A stretch of 64,000 nucleotides of DNA from Plectrocnemia conspersa. Taxonomy: Eukaryota > Arthropoda > Insecta > Trichoptera > Polycentropodidae. Position numbers and translations under genes: made by a program. This document shows positions 24,213 to 35,675 of this stretch, one piece after another. The first letter of the stretch is position 1. Each line of letters starts with the position of its first letter. The notes beneath the pieces were generated by a model that was not told the origin of the DNA, did not search any database, and saw only the letters and a program-made list of their open reading frames with translations. The stretch spans positions 30,001-94,000 of the forward strand of contig VTFK01000567.1 of NCBI GenBank assembly GCA_009617715.1, given 5' to 3'.

Positions 24213-27200
24213 ATGTCGGAGGCGGAGGCAGACGCGGACACCTGTCAGGCCGTCTTCAAGGACAAACCCCTCAACACGGTCTACTTCGACTCGTCCTCTC
24301 ACTCGGACACCTTGCTGGCGGGACTCAACGGTCTCAGGGCGAAGGGCCACCTGTTGGACGTCACGCTCTATGCCCAAGGACACGCCTTTCAGGTACATAC
24401 TTTTGTGTTTACATCGGGGTTGCCAACCCGTAATTCAAAATGGCGATCGTTTTTCGTCCATTTTCCATATGGATGAAAACTATTATTTAATAATTATAAA
24501 TTCAGGCACATCGAGCAGTTTTGGCATCATGCAGCGATTACTTCAGAGCTATGTTCACCGACGCTATGCTAGAATCCAAGTTGAGCGAGATAAGGCTGAA
24601 CGGAATCACCGCCGAAGGCATGAAGCTACTCCTAGACTACGCTTACACCTCTAAATTGGGACTGAACTTGGCCAACGTTCAAGACGTCCTATCGGCGGCC
24701 AGCCACGTCCAAGTGGTCGCAGTCGTAGAAGCCTGCTCCAACTACCTTCACGCCCAACTGGACCTGGAGAACTGCGTCGATATCGTCACCATTGCCGAAA
24801 CTTATTCTTTGAATCAACTGAGAAACAGGGTCTATAAGTTCATCAGCGCCCATCTACAAGAATTTTCAAATTCCAACGAATTTTACCGACTGGCACCTCA
24901 ACAATTGGAGTATCTGTTGGCATGTGATTTTCCAGTCGATTGCCCCGAGACCGAAGTGTTGAGAATTGTCTTGCGATGGTTGCGATATCATGATAATATT
25001 GGGTGAGTCCAAGAATACTGTATATAAATATGTACAGTACTCGTAATCATCATTTATAACGCTATCTAAATTTTAGGTATAAGCAGAAATTATCTTACGC
25101 TATGAGATTTTTAAGAAGAGTGCACTTCTCCGAGATATCCAAATGGGATATTGAATCCGTTTTGCAGAACTCCTTCTCGGGTGCTACGAGACAGGATCAA
25201 CAGCTTTACTTCCACATGCTGAGAGACGCTTGCAGACAAGTCAGCCTCAGTCTACGCTTAGCCACTTCGGCGGAAAATAACGTTTTGGTCAATTCGAGGG
25301 GGATGGAGCTGGCCGTGATCAAAGTTGGGGGCTTCGGAATGCGAGGAATCACCAACGAGATAACGTACTTCCTCCCCAGCAAGGGCAAGTGGAAAAGACT
25401 GACGACCATTCCTCACGTCGAGCAATGTAATTTCGGAACTGTCGTTCGAGACAACGAACTGTTTGTCGTCGGAGGATGTTTCAATCAATCGCTGCAGGAA
25501 AATATTCACCCTTTCGGATTTAAATACAGTCCTAGGTCTAATAAGTGGACTACTATGGCTCCGATGAAGAGAGAACGTTGTAGATTTTCTTTGACTGTGG
25601 TACGTATAAATACGCTGCATTAATATCATTCAATGGCACATTTTATTCAAACTGATAAATGAATGTCTTTAATTACTTGCAAGTCTTATTGTGGAAAATT
25701 ATAAAAACAGATTGTTAAGTATATTTCTTGGATATACAATTTTTAGATTTTTGACAAGAAAATTATAGTTCATTTCAAAACTACAGGTGAATCATTCTAA
25801 AATGTACACTCCTTAATGTTAGGTAAAGACATTTAGAAAATTATTATAGAAGACAATATTTTTATGAAAGGCATTTATGAGATAGTATTACCATATGTTA
25901 TCACAGCAGCTCGAAGTATGGTCGTATAATTTGTTTCATAGTCTTCTAGTCGTCCCAAAGATCGGGTTCAACTCGGATGTTTGGTTGGAGTATATAATAA
26001 TATATAAAAAGTACAAGAAACTAAAAATTAAAAGAATTTTTTTAGCTATCGGTCACGAGGTATTTGCGATAATTCAAGATTGGTTGCAAATGTTTATCTG
26101 AAAAAATGACAAATAACATTTTTACTACTACGAGTTTATTGATATACAATTTAATTGCAATCAAATATTCCCTCACTTTTCACAATAATTAGTTATATAA
26201 TGAAACTTTTAAGTGTCAGATAAATAAATTGGAAATCGATGCACATCGAGCTTTATGACACGAGTGTTAATTTTATGCTTAATATTAAATGATACGAGGA
26301 GAAACGTAAAGTCACTTTACATTCTTTGTACATATATATTGTGTCTTTTCTTATTTTCCGTGAGGCACAAACTTTTCGCCTTCTCCTTACCCATTTTTTT
26401 TATGTGCTATTTTGACCAATTGGTGTTGTTTTAGACGGCTTAAAAATCTCTGAAGTGAAAGGATCAATTTCTGGACATCGAAGGTGTATCAGATGACATA
26501 AATGCTGCCCCATTTCTTAATCTCACACCATCCAAAATTTTGTGATGCTCATAAAATTTCATTTTAGTGTTAAAATTGACACATAGGCAGTAAATGCATT
26601 AAAAAGAGCACAGTTGAATAAATATATAAGGCAGCCTTTTTCGTCCACTTTTTGGTTTTTCTATATATAGGATACAATCTACTCTTTTGTGTATTTATTA
26701 TAATCTGCTATACAAATCAGCTTTCTCAAAAAATAGTTAAGTTCCTCTATCCTTTTTTCCGGTATTTACTATTTCTGAATTATGTATGTATAGTTAAAAT
26801 CATTCTGATGTACAGACTTTTTACCGTTTTCCACAGTTGCAGCAGTATTTTCCCATATCATTTATATTTGGTTTCAAATATTCGTAACTATGTCTTTTTC
26901 AGATTTTCTGGTAAACCCCGATTCTTCCTTATGGTACCACAGACTTCATTGTCTGATGTGTAGTTGAATCTTCTAATGAAATTCCGGGTCCTGAATATAT
27001 TTTAAATTTCGATATGTATCCTAACACTGATTCACATACCATTCTTATCAATATACCGTACTTTATGAGCTTACTGGGGTTGTATATGCGAAAATTCAAT
27101 CTTTCACACCATGGGATCATACCCTCATCCAGAGATATGTTTTGGTTTGATTTGAACATATTTTAGAATCTCAGAAAAATAATCAATTATTTTTTGTACT

Positions 27201-30200
27201 TTGAATAGTCGCCCTGCATTATCAGGAACATTTTCATTATTGGAAAAATGCAATATTTGATAAAACATATTTTGACTCATAGTTTTTGTCAATATTTGGA
27301 GTTTCTATTAGTGGATTTGTTAAGCAATATACATACAGTGGCGGCCACCTAAATAAGACACTTGAAGTTTTATAAAAATAAAATTGTTGAAATTTTTCAA
27401 TTTTTTATCTTGATAATCTACATAATGGTGAATAATACTATGTTGTAATAAATATTTAAAATATTTATTTTCAATTTAAAATTAAATTTATAAAATTGAT
27501 AGTTCAAATTCACCTATATCCTGCAGGATACATGAGTATAATCTAAAAATTCAAAAACCTATTAAAAAAATAAAATAAAAATACCATTAATATTATGTAG
27601 GGTGACCTTTTGTCCTTATAATAGCCCTACAACGGTAAAGCATTTGTAGGTTTTTATTAGCTACTAAATGGTACAAATTTGAGTTATAAATTGACAATAA
27701 TTTAAATTTGCGTGACAACGATTTATTTTTAAATATTGGCCGTAGTTCTGGAGAGAAGTTCACAGATAGTGCTGGATGGCCAAAATATCAGCTGTTTGGC
27801 TCGCGTTCCAAAAGGGTCGGTCTTGGCTCGGCTCCTGCTGTGGTAGATGCTCCTTGCAGACGTCCAGGGGTTCTGCGACAGGACGAAGTTCCAGGCAGGC
27901 GTCTCGTAAGTCTTCGCTGGCGTAGGGTGGACTTGGGTGAAGCTGCTTGCTCCTGTGCCGATGGCAAGAGTGATGTTTATTTGTATGGAAACTCCAACCC
28001 CTTATATAGTGGACTTCCGTCACTATTATTGTGCAATATCGTCCTGCTTCCCACGGTTTTTGGTCCTCACGCAAGTGTTATATTTTCTCACGATATCGTC
28101 TCCCTTGCAAGATGCAATATTCTTCATCCTGGATTTTATTATAAAATAATCCGTGACTTATTAAAAGTAAGATGTCGTTTCCCTTTTTGCCTGGGATTGT
28201 CGGTTTCAGACTAGTTATGTCGGTTTCAGACGTAAAATGTTATTGCTCTGTATGCAAACTCCCATAATTCTTGGTCGCACTTGATTAGCAGATCGGCGTG
28301 TGGGCGAGGGGTCGATTAGATATGGGAAACTGTTTCATCGCCTTGTCTTCAGAATATTTTAATTATGACGACTTAAAAATAGCGGTTATTAATTTTTTGT
28401 ATCCCTGTTCCAGAAAGCTCCCCTATTGCTTTGTCGCGCTTGATTAGTAAGTCTGCGCTTCGGTGAGGAGTTGATTAGATATGGGAAACTGTTTTATTCC
28501 TCGCTTTCATATCCAAATGTGACCATCTATCTGTGGTCCCCACACATTGACTCGATTAATTGCTGGTATTTGCGACAGGAATCAGTTTCCACTCGTTTTT
28601 TACAGTTTAATTTATTTCTTTTAAATTTGTGACAAATTAATTTTTAATTTTGTGTTTTAAATGTCTCCATAAGTGTTCAATAGGGCTTAGATTAGGGCTG
28701 CATGATTGCCATTCTAAAACATCCATAATATTGTCTGTGAACGACGTTTTTGCCCTACGTGAAATATGTTTCGGGTCATTGTCCTGTTGATAAACATCAT
28801 TACGGGTTCCATAATATTAACATATACTTCCTGGTTCATAATCCCTTCAATTAAATGGATAGGACCGACCCTATGCCAAGACATACAACCCAATAAAATA
28901 ATGTTTCCACCAGCTCCTTTAATTGTTTTTTATGATATTTCTGGGTTGTACTCTTTGTTTACATATCTTCTAACATATTGCCTTCCATCAGAGCATCTAT
29001 TGAACTTAGATTCATCACTAAACAAAACATTTTTCCAGCCTAATATTGTCCAGTTTAAATGATTTTTTAGCAAAATTAACGCGTAATATGTGATTGTTTT
29101 TTTTCACTAATGGTTTACGTCGAGCAATGGTGCCGTATAATCCTGCTTCACACAGTCTTCTACGCACTATTCTAACACTTATGTCACTTTCATTTAATTG
29201 ATTTACTTCTTTTCTAATAGCTGGCCACACACGGGCGAATCTGCCTGACGGATTTGTCGGAAATGGATGTCCGACCGACAAATCCGCCAGTGTGTGGGGT
29301 TAAAACTCTCGGACAGATCCGTCCGTAGTCCGTGCTCAAAACGAACGGATCGGACACGGACAAGCAGATCTGAGCAGAGATTGCGCTCGTGTAAACGACC
29401 GTTTAGTGTTTTTTGCTAAAATTTGTCCCTTAAATAATTTTATGACCCGGACCTTTATTAATTTGCGCCAACGTCTAAATTTTTTAAAAGTTTTATTACT
29501 TTATGACCCATTTCTATTACATCACTATACAATAGAAAAAATAATATAAATCTAAGATCATATATTAATACATAATAAAAAATATAATTTTAATTATACT
29601 AAATTTAAATTTAGAATTTACTTTAAACACGATATAAATTTAACTTTACTTTTACAATATTCCAAGTAGAGCTCATATGCCAGCTCAGCTTCAATAAAAT
29701 TGAAAGCCAATAGATAAAATTGATCTTTTTTCTGGCATTCTTCGTTAGTGAGTTAAATATGGTTAACAGTATCGATGTGAAATATGGTTTACAATATCGA
29801 TGGAAATATGCATGTTTTTAGGCAGCCCTCGACTCTTTGCTCTTGTCCATTGAAAGGTAATTAAAATGTATCGCAATGGTGTTATCCTCACCCGATGGTT
29901 TACGGTGTTTTTTGTTTGTCCCTTAACATAATGCAGGCCGGATAAAATCGCTACAAACTTTCGCTAATTGCCGGCGATTTTTATAATATCGTATTTATTT
30001 TATTTTTTTGAAAAATCGCTATAACTTTTGAAGTAATCGTTCTATAATAAAGATTTTTTTGCATTGTACGTAAAATGAACCAATAAACATGAATTATATA
30101 TTGAACAGATGTTTTCAACCTTGAATGTTCAGAATTTTTTTTTATGAAAAATGTTTTTTTTTAAATAAATTTTGAGATTTATGGAGTGCATCCGGTTGTA

Positions 30201-33200
30201 GTGTAGTGTAGGTCCAGTTGAGGAATTTGAGACGCTTGATATTCACTGCAAATCCAAGATTTTGCAACATTTAACAAAAAACTTTTATATTTAATTTTTT
30301 GTGGCATTTAATTCATTAACTTAACGAAAACATGATGTATATCAGGCCTCGGCAACCTTTCTTGGCTGCGGGTCAAAATAATTAAAATGTGACTAATAAA
30401 AAGACTATCCGGGTCAGTCAATATTTTTGGTCCTAACAACCATATATGTGGTCTAGTCGTGACATCGTAACACGTTAAAAAAATGATATTTGCAGAACTG
30501 AAATGGGTCACTTCAAATCATCAAACGGGTCATTTGGTGACCCGTGGGTCATAGGTTGCCGATCCCTGATGAATATGCTGATCCCCGGCCAAGAACGGTC
30601 GGCGCAAACATGATGCATATTCTCATCATGCAGAATTGTTTCATAATCTAAGTTTTATGACCTTTTTCGTTTCGGCATCTGCAAATATGAATAGAGCAAA
30701 TTTTGCATGTACAATGATGAGGGTTATGATGGTTTCAAGTTTACAATCCGTGAGAGTGGAAAATGCTGGGCACTTCATAGTTTCTTTTAATTCTTCGACT
30801 CATAATAGAAACACGTTTTTGCTGTCAATAATGTGTTAAGACGTTTTACGTATTTTACGATAAGCAAATTCATATATTACAATTATACCATGCTCACAGA
30901 CAAAGAGCGATATCATCCATAATAGTATTTTTAGCCGCCGCTGTAATTAAATTTTAAGTACTAATTTAAATCAAAATTTTAATTTGCTGATTGAAATTTA
31001 GGAACACCTCCTCGTCTTCTTGCTTATATTTTTTATTAAACCTCCGCTTTTTGTTTCCCATATGCAATTATAAATGTATCTGTATTATGTTAATAAAATT
31101 AATTTAAATCGAGGAGCAAGAAATAATATAATATAATTATACATATTATTATATTTCACAATATTTTTTTTTCGTTATCAATATTCATATAAAATTATTA
31201 TAAACGATTCGGGATTCAATTTCTACAATGAGTGTCGAGAGATTCTGTGTTGAAGCCATTTTGTGTGAATGATGTATAAGTCGCCTCGAAAGTCGCTCCT
31301 CGTGCGAATGCACTCATCTAAACCCATGCTTTTATAGGTTGCCGTGACAGGCAAGTCGCCTGTGCATCACCTCTGCACAGGATCGCGCCTGACGCTCGGC
31401 GACTCGGCGCCTGCGTGCGTATGCACCCATTTAAAACCATATAAAGTACAGTCGCCGGGCGGCTAGTCGATAGTGTGTATTAGGCCTAAATAAGGTTTTA
31501 TTACTTTATGACCCATCAGTCACTCAATACTATTACCGTTGAAAATGTATTTTTTGACATTTTTTTTTATCAAAGACAGAAATCATATATTGTTAACTTA
31601 ATTTCACCTAAAAACACCTAAATTTGAAGTCCGATAAGAATTTGTCCGAGCTCGTACATTTTGCGTCTGTGGCCAAGCTCTGACAAATCCGTCAGATGTC
31701 CGACGGGCAGATCCGTACGTGTGTGCTTAGCTAATGTCCACAGCAGTTTTTAATGGATTTTCTTTAGAAATTCTAATTATTTTTCGATCCACACGTGTGG
31801 AACATTTTTTTGGACATTGTTTTCGTTTGAGGTTTTCACAGGTTTTATGTGTTTCCAAATGTTTTAAAACATTATATATTTAACATCTTGATTTTTTTTT
31901 AGATACTCTGATAATATTTGCACTGACCGACCTTTGTCATTTTTTAAATGCACAATTTGTTCTCGTTTTATAGGATCACAATGTGCACTTTTCCTCATAA
32001 TAAATTTGTTATTTAATTAAAATTATATTCTAGGTAAATACACTATTTATTATTAATTTAAATTATTTTAATTAATCCTTATAATGAAAGAAATCGATAT
32101 CACGGCGTTCGAAATGAAAATAAAAGCAAAAATTATCCATTAGACGATGATTCCCTTTGAATAGTGACCATGTGTACAATACGCCGTTTTGGACTTCTCA
32201 GAAAGGCAAGAGTAATAAATCTCGGGTTTAGGGGGATGTATCAGATATAAACTATTTATTGATAGTGTCCCTTTAAGTTTAAACAATTTTTTTTTCCATT
32301 CCCATATTTTGTTACGCAGTAATTAAACATTTACGAACCAAAAAATGATTTTGTAAAAAGTGTCTTATTTAATATAAGCCATTTTTCACAAGCAATATCA
32401 TCGAAAACCATTTTTTTAATTTTGGTACCTTTAAATTCATCTATTTTTTTTAGATTCACTTGCAGTCTGTATCTTATCTGTTCGTTTCTTCCACAACAGC
32501 AGGGAACAAGTCGTCTCCAATAATTTTATCAGTGATTTCTTCGGGGCTCGTGTTATCAGCAGCAAAAGTTACTCCTGACAATCATTCAAATCTTGGTATA
32601 TTGTTATCACTTCAATCTAATTCGATAGCGGCGTTTTCTAAATCATTTTCTTGCTCGCTTCCATAATTTTCACTGTGACAATATCTGAGTCATTATCTGC
32701 ATAATAAATAGGAAAATAAATTAATGCAGAAGATTACGATTTATAGCCTGATGCCTGTGGCGTAACTAAAAATTTTGGACTTTCATGAAAAATGTATGAT
32801 TTGAGTATTTTTTATTACTTTCGAAGGTTTTTGTGTTGGGTAATTATAAATTTACTATATTTAATACATATACATTTTCAAGCTGGGCTCTCATGTTTTA
32901 CATGATTTTTCTAAAGTAGTTATGCCACTGCCGAATGTTTTCAAAACAAAAAAAAAATTTAAAGAAATTGTGTTTTATACATTATTATACAGAAGAGTTG
33001 TTAAATTTTTTTCAACAAGGAGTACGGCAATAAATCAATTAATGAAATTCGGGGACGTGATTTTACATATAGGTTCTGTAATTAGTCCTTACTCATCCCA
33101 AAATAGGTAAAAAAATGAAATATTGTTTCAACGCTCTGAATACTTGCGCGTCTTACATACAATTAAATAGATTCGTTGAGAGCTATTCATAGGGCTTGCA

Positions 33201-35675
33201 CCTATAACAGCTTAGGTGCAAGGGAGATATTTTATAAGTTATTTCCGAAATAAATAATTTATATACTATATTTTTATTCTGACCATATGCTATTTTTATT
33301 CTAACTATTTGATATTTATTCTAATCCTTAATAATATAATTATGACCATTCATTATTTTAATTCTGATCGTCATATATTTTTATTCAAGCCACTTGATAT
33401 TTATTTTGACCCTGAATAATATAATTATGACAGATGGAAGTGTTTTTCAAAAGGAAGTGCAGTGAGTACGTTATGTTCGCACTTAGATAGGGGAAGTGGT
33501 CTTGATCTTTAGGCCAATACGACGATTTAGGGCAGAAACAAATTATTTTGCGTATGGATAATTTTAACATTCAACCGACTTATCAACATTTGTATTGGTT
33601 CCTTTGTATTTGTACAGATATTAACAGATCTCATGTCAACGATGGGAAATTAGCTAAAATTCAACCAATTTTGGATTATTTTAGCCTAGTTTTTAAATGT
33701 ATACAAACCGATACAAGAACTATCGTTCCATGAATGCATTGTTCCATGGAGAGGGAAGTTGCCTTTTCGAGTATACAATCCCAGAAAAATAATCAAAAAT
33801 GGAATTCTCGTGAGAATGGTTTGTGAGGCTTCCACAGGTTACATTTGTAATATGCTAATTTACACCGTGAACAGCTGGCCTCTAATACAAACCATTGCCA
33901 ATTAGGAAACCTACCTGCATCGTAAATTATAATAAGTTTATGAAAGAGGTTGGTCGCGCGGATCAGTATTTACCTTATTATAATATTATGAGGAAAACGG
34001 TGAAATGGACAAAGCGCATAGTTATGTTTTTGATAAACTGTGCATTATTTAACGCCTTTAGGATTTATTCTACGAATCCAAGGAGCAAAATAAGATACAA
34101 AAAAAATATTTATCTTGTCGGTGGATATTGGGCGTTAGAAGAACCTAACTTGCAAAATCAACCTTCGACATCTGCTGCGATTCATATTTTAACAGACCTG
34201 CAACCCTCCACATCCACTCAAAGACATACAAATGTGGGTGACCATCCCCTTTGACTTTCTACAAACATAAATTAGAAAAAATTGTCGCAAGCCAAACTAT
34301 AAAATATCCAACCCGAAAGTGTCGTGTTTGTAGTGCTCATAAAAAACGTGGGGAAACGAGATACATTTGTGCCTTTTGCAAAGTTCCGCTTCATAAAGGG
34401 GATTGTTCTTCCCGGTACCACTCTAGTGAAATATTGATTTTTTTATTACGTATTATTAGTGACTAATTACTTTTAGTGTATATTCATAAAAACATCGTGA
34501 TATTGTAAGTGACTGTCCTTTGTTTAAGTCTATTTGTTTGAAAGTGGCCGCAATCCATACAAATCTCCAGGGCTGTGGAGTCGGAGTCGTGGTGTTTTGG
34601 CCGGAGTTGGAGTCGGAGTCGTGAAAAATGAGCAACTCCGAGCATTTTTTTAAATTATGAAATTTATGAATTTTTAATTGCGTAATAATGAATGTGTATA
34701 GCGTATGAATATTAAACGTGTAGAAAAACACCAAAAATACCTGATAAAATTAAACTTTTTTGAGTCGGAGTGGAGTCGTGTTGTTGGTAAATATCGGAAT
34801 CGGAGTCGTGTTTTTTTTTAACGACTCCACAGCCCTGCAAATCTCAGATCGTCACGCGCGCCCGTATGATGGTGTAGCGTTTACAAGCTGACGTTTATTT
34901 ACCTACTCTTTTCTTTGATAAAATGTTATTTTATTTCTGTGACAGACATTTTTTTGGTAGTGTATTAATACAATCAATTGTATTTCAGGTCGGAGAGTAC
35001 ATATACGCAATCGGAGGAGTGTGCGAAGTCGAAGACGACGGCGAGGAAGAAGTCAGCGATTGCGAACGATACGACACCGCCGCCGACTCTTGGCACAGCA
35101 TATCGCCTCTCCCGATTGGGCGATCTCAACACGCCGGCTGCGCCATGCCTTCGCCGAACCCGTGCCTGATGATCTCCGGAGGTCTCCATTGCGACCAAGT
35201 CCTCTCCACGGTTCGATGCTATGACATGTTTCACGATTCCTGGATAACCCTCAAATCGATGTTGACTCCCAGAACCGATCACGCCATGCTCACCATCGGC
35301 GAAAAAGTTTACGTCTGCGGCGGTTGGTATGAGGATTTGGAAAACGGCAATAGGATCTTGGCGGACACTATAGACGTCTACGACATGGTCTTGGATAGGT
35401 GGGAAACGGTAACGAGGGTGCCGACTCCTAGATATCACGCCGGAGTGGTGAGCGTGGAGTCTAAGATATATTTAATAGGAGGCTTTCATAGCGACGCTAT
35501 GTTCGATCGCGCCACGGCGACGATCGAGTGCTACGATTTGGAGACTGACGTTTGGATCGCTGGCGAGAATTATCCGCAAGAGATTTGGGAGCATACGTGC
35601 GCCACATTGTACGTACCCAAATGCAGGGACGATATGGATGTCCTATCGGAGAATAAAGATCCGTATTCTTTTTAG
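24213..35675 (+). CDS. BTB-BACK-Kelch protein, KLHL26-like
   Basis: Complete four-exon gene for a 628-aa BTB-Kelch protein, a family whose members mostly act as CUL3 ubiquitin-ligase substrate adaptors. Exons: 24213-24392, 24506-25002, 25077-25599 and 34989-35675 (stop included). All junctions are GT/AG, with phases 0, 2 and 0. The BTB domain is roughly residues 35-140 (LLDVTLYAQGHAF, then AHRAVLASCSDYFRAMF). The BACK domain is roughly 145-250 (NCVDIVTIAETYSL, CDFPVDCPETEVLRIVLRWL). Kelch repeats fill about 280-628, with GG doublets in IKVGGF, FVVGGCF, YAIGGV, MISGGL, YVCGGWY and YLIGGFH, a six-bladed propeller. ATG 24213 is the first ATG in frame. The SHSDTLLAGLNGLRAKGHLLD segment before the BTB resembles KLHL26 and KLHL9/13; the subfamily is my inference. 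Candidate poly(A) signals are AATAAA at 36136 and 36805. Intron 3 (25600-34988) is filled with transposons. Confidence 0.95.
25600..26770. other. Kelch intron 3, 5' part
   Basis: AT-rich intronic DNA. No coding sequence or clear repeat recognised. Confidence 0.5.
26780..27335 (-). pseudogene. piggyBac transposase remnant A
   Basis: On the minus strand, with frameshifts and stops: TNPLIETPNI, then pieces matching the NIAFF..KCS..CRATIQSTKNN region (27310-27185), then NISLDEGMIPWCERLNFRIYN and YGILIRMVCESVLGYISKFK (27140-27010), then TVRKNRGLPE-like sequence. IDEGMIPWRGRLxFRxYNP and KYGxxxRMVCE are the standard DDE-domain blocks of piggyBac transposases. The copy is cut at 27336 by the Tc1 insertion. 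A possible N-terminal acidic region lies beyond the Tc1, at about 32440-32760. Confidence 0.85.
27713..28546 (-). mobile_element. solo LTR inside the Tc1 element
   Basis: 834 bp, TG...CA, GC-richer than its surroundings. On the minus strand it begins TGTGTGGGGACCAC, has CTATATAAGG (28010-28001) and, about 275 bases on, AATAAATCGTTGTCA at the very end. That is the order TATA box, then polyadenylation signal, expected of an LTR. No internal retrotransposon sequence is attached. Flanking pentamers (GTCAA and CGCAA on the minus strand) match only in part. An internal near-duplicate of about 80 bp occurs (28271-28352 and 28423-28506, both ending GATTAGATATGGGAAACTGTT). Open frames in it are probably not real genes. 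Confidence 0.55.
30343..30568. mobile_element. hAT MITE, 226 bp
   Basis: Ends CAGGCCTCGGCAACCT and AGGTTGCCGATCCCTG are inverted repeats with two mismatches. They are flanked by 8-bp ATGTATAT (30335-30342) and ATGAATAT (30569-30576). GGGTCA-type repeats lie just inside both ends. It is non-coding; its terminal CGGCAACCT resembles space-invader hAT families. Confidence 0.85.
31235..31490. other. GC-rich segment within the nested element
   Basis: A GC-rich stretch with repeated AGTCGCC, GCGACTCGGCG and CAAGTCGCCTGTGC motifs, ending TAGTGTGTATTAGGCC. Such ends occur in several insect MITEs, but I could not find its left partner. It is adjacent to one copy of the 22-bp repeat at 31495. Confidence 0.35.
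33110..33235. repeat. inverted copy of 18.9-kb repeat
   Basis: Read on the minus strand it contains GCCCTATGAATAGCTCTCAA and CGAATCTATTTAATTGTATG, matching 18868-18945 on the plus strand. A weaker copy (CCCCACGAATAACTC) is near 48778. Confidence 0.6.
33255..33430. repeat. degenerate tandem repeat, second array
   Basis: Variants of TTTTTATTCTGACC, TTGATATTTATTCTAATCC and AATAATATAATTATGACC alternate for about 175 bp. This is the same unit types and order as the array at 18965-19130. Confidence 0.7.
33540..34470 (+). pseudogene. piggyBac transposase remnant B
   Basis: Plus-strand frames hold, in order, AKIQPILDYFSLVFKCIQT (33651-33710), an ECIVPWRGKLPFRVYNP-like block and NGILVRMVCEASTGYIC (33740-33850), YNKFMKEVGRADQYLPYYNI then RKTVKWTKRIVMFLINCALF (33925-34060), and the C-terminal Cys-rich tail RKCRVCSAHKKRGETRYICAF and CKVPLHKGDC (34312-34410). 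These are diagnostic of piggyBac/PGBD4-like transposases. Frameshifts between blocks make it a pseudogene. It lies in opposite orientation to remnant A. Confidence 0.9.
34568..34837. mobile_element. hAT MITE, 270 bp, near Kelch exon 4
   Basis: Ends CAGGGCTGTGGAGTCG and CGACTCCACAGCCCTG are perfect 16-bp inverted repeats. They are flanked by a perfect 8-bp duplication CAAATCTC (34560-34567, 34838-34845). GAGTCGGAGTCG-type repeats occur inside both ends. The perfect duplication suggests a fairly recent insertion, about 150 bases upstream of the last Kelch exon. Confidence 0.9.

Larger units (their letters stand above)
29222..31733. mobile_element. large inverted-repeat element inside Tc1
   Basis: It splits the Tc1 transposase. 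Left end: GGCCACACACGGGCGAATCTGCC. Right end, read inverted: AGCACACACGTACGGATCTG then CCCG. Both have CGGATTTGTC and GTCCGAC repeats just inside. TAGCT borders both sides (29217-29222 region and 31728-31732 region). A 22-bp direct repeat beginning GTTTTATTACTTTATGACCC occurs at 29490-29511 and 31495-31516, suggesting that the 2-kb core was itself inserted or duplicated later. The outer part is then only about 500 bp, a MITE-like size. No transposase was recognised. Confidence 0.65.
27336..32385 (-). mobile_element. Tc1-like transposon, multiply interrupted
   Basis: The left end CAGTGGCGGCCACC then TAAATAAGACACTT (27336 onward, after TA) pairs with the right end AAGTGTCTTATTTA (about 32359-32372). 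Between them the minus strand encodes a broken Tc1 transposase: ATG at 31998 (MRKSAHCDPIKREQIVHLKN, helix-turn-helix part), RVDRKIIRISKENPLKTAVDI (to 31734), then after a 2.5-kb insertion RKEVNQLNESDISVRIVRRR and LCEAGLYGTIARRKPLVKK (29210-29090), and the second-Asp and Glu blocks (QQDNDPKH-like, PNLSPIEHLWRHLKH) near 28790-28640, across several stops. AAGCAATAT occurs on both sides (27322-27330, 32390-32398). Confidence 0.85.

Noticed and set aside
27760..28074. 104-residue minus-strand open frame
   Set aside because: It lies within a sequence with LTR-like ends and signals; better explained as LTR R/U5 sequence than as a gene.
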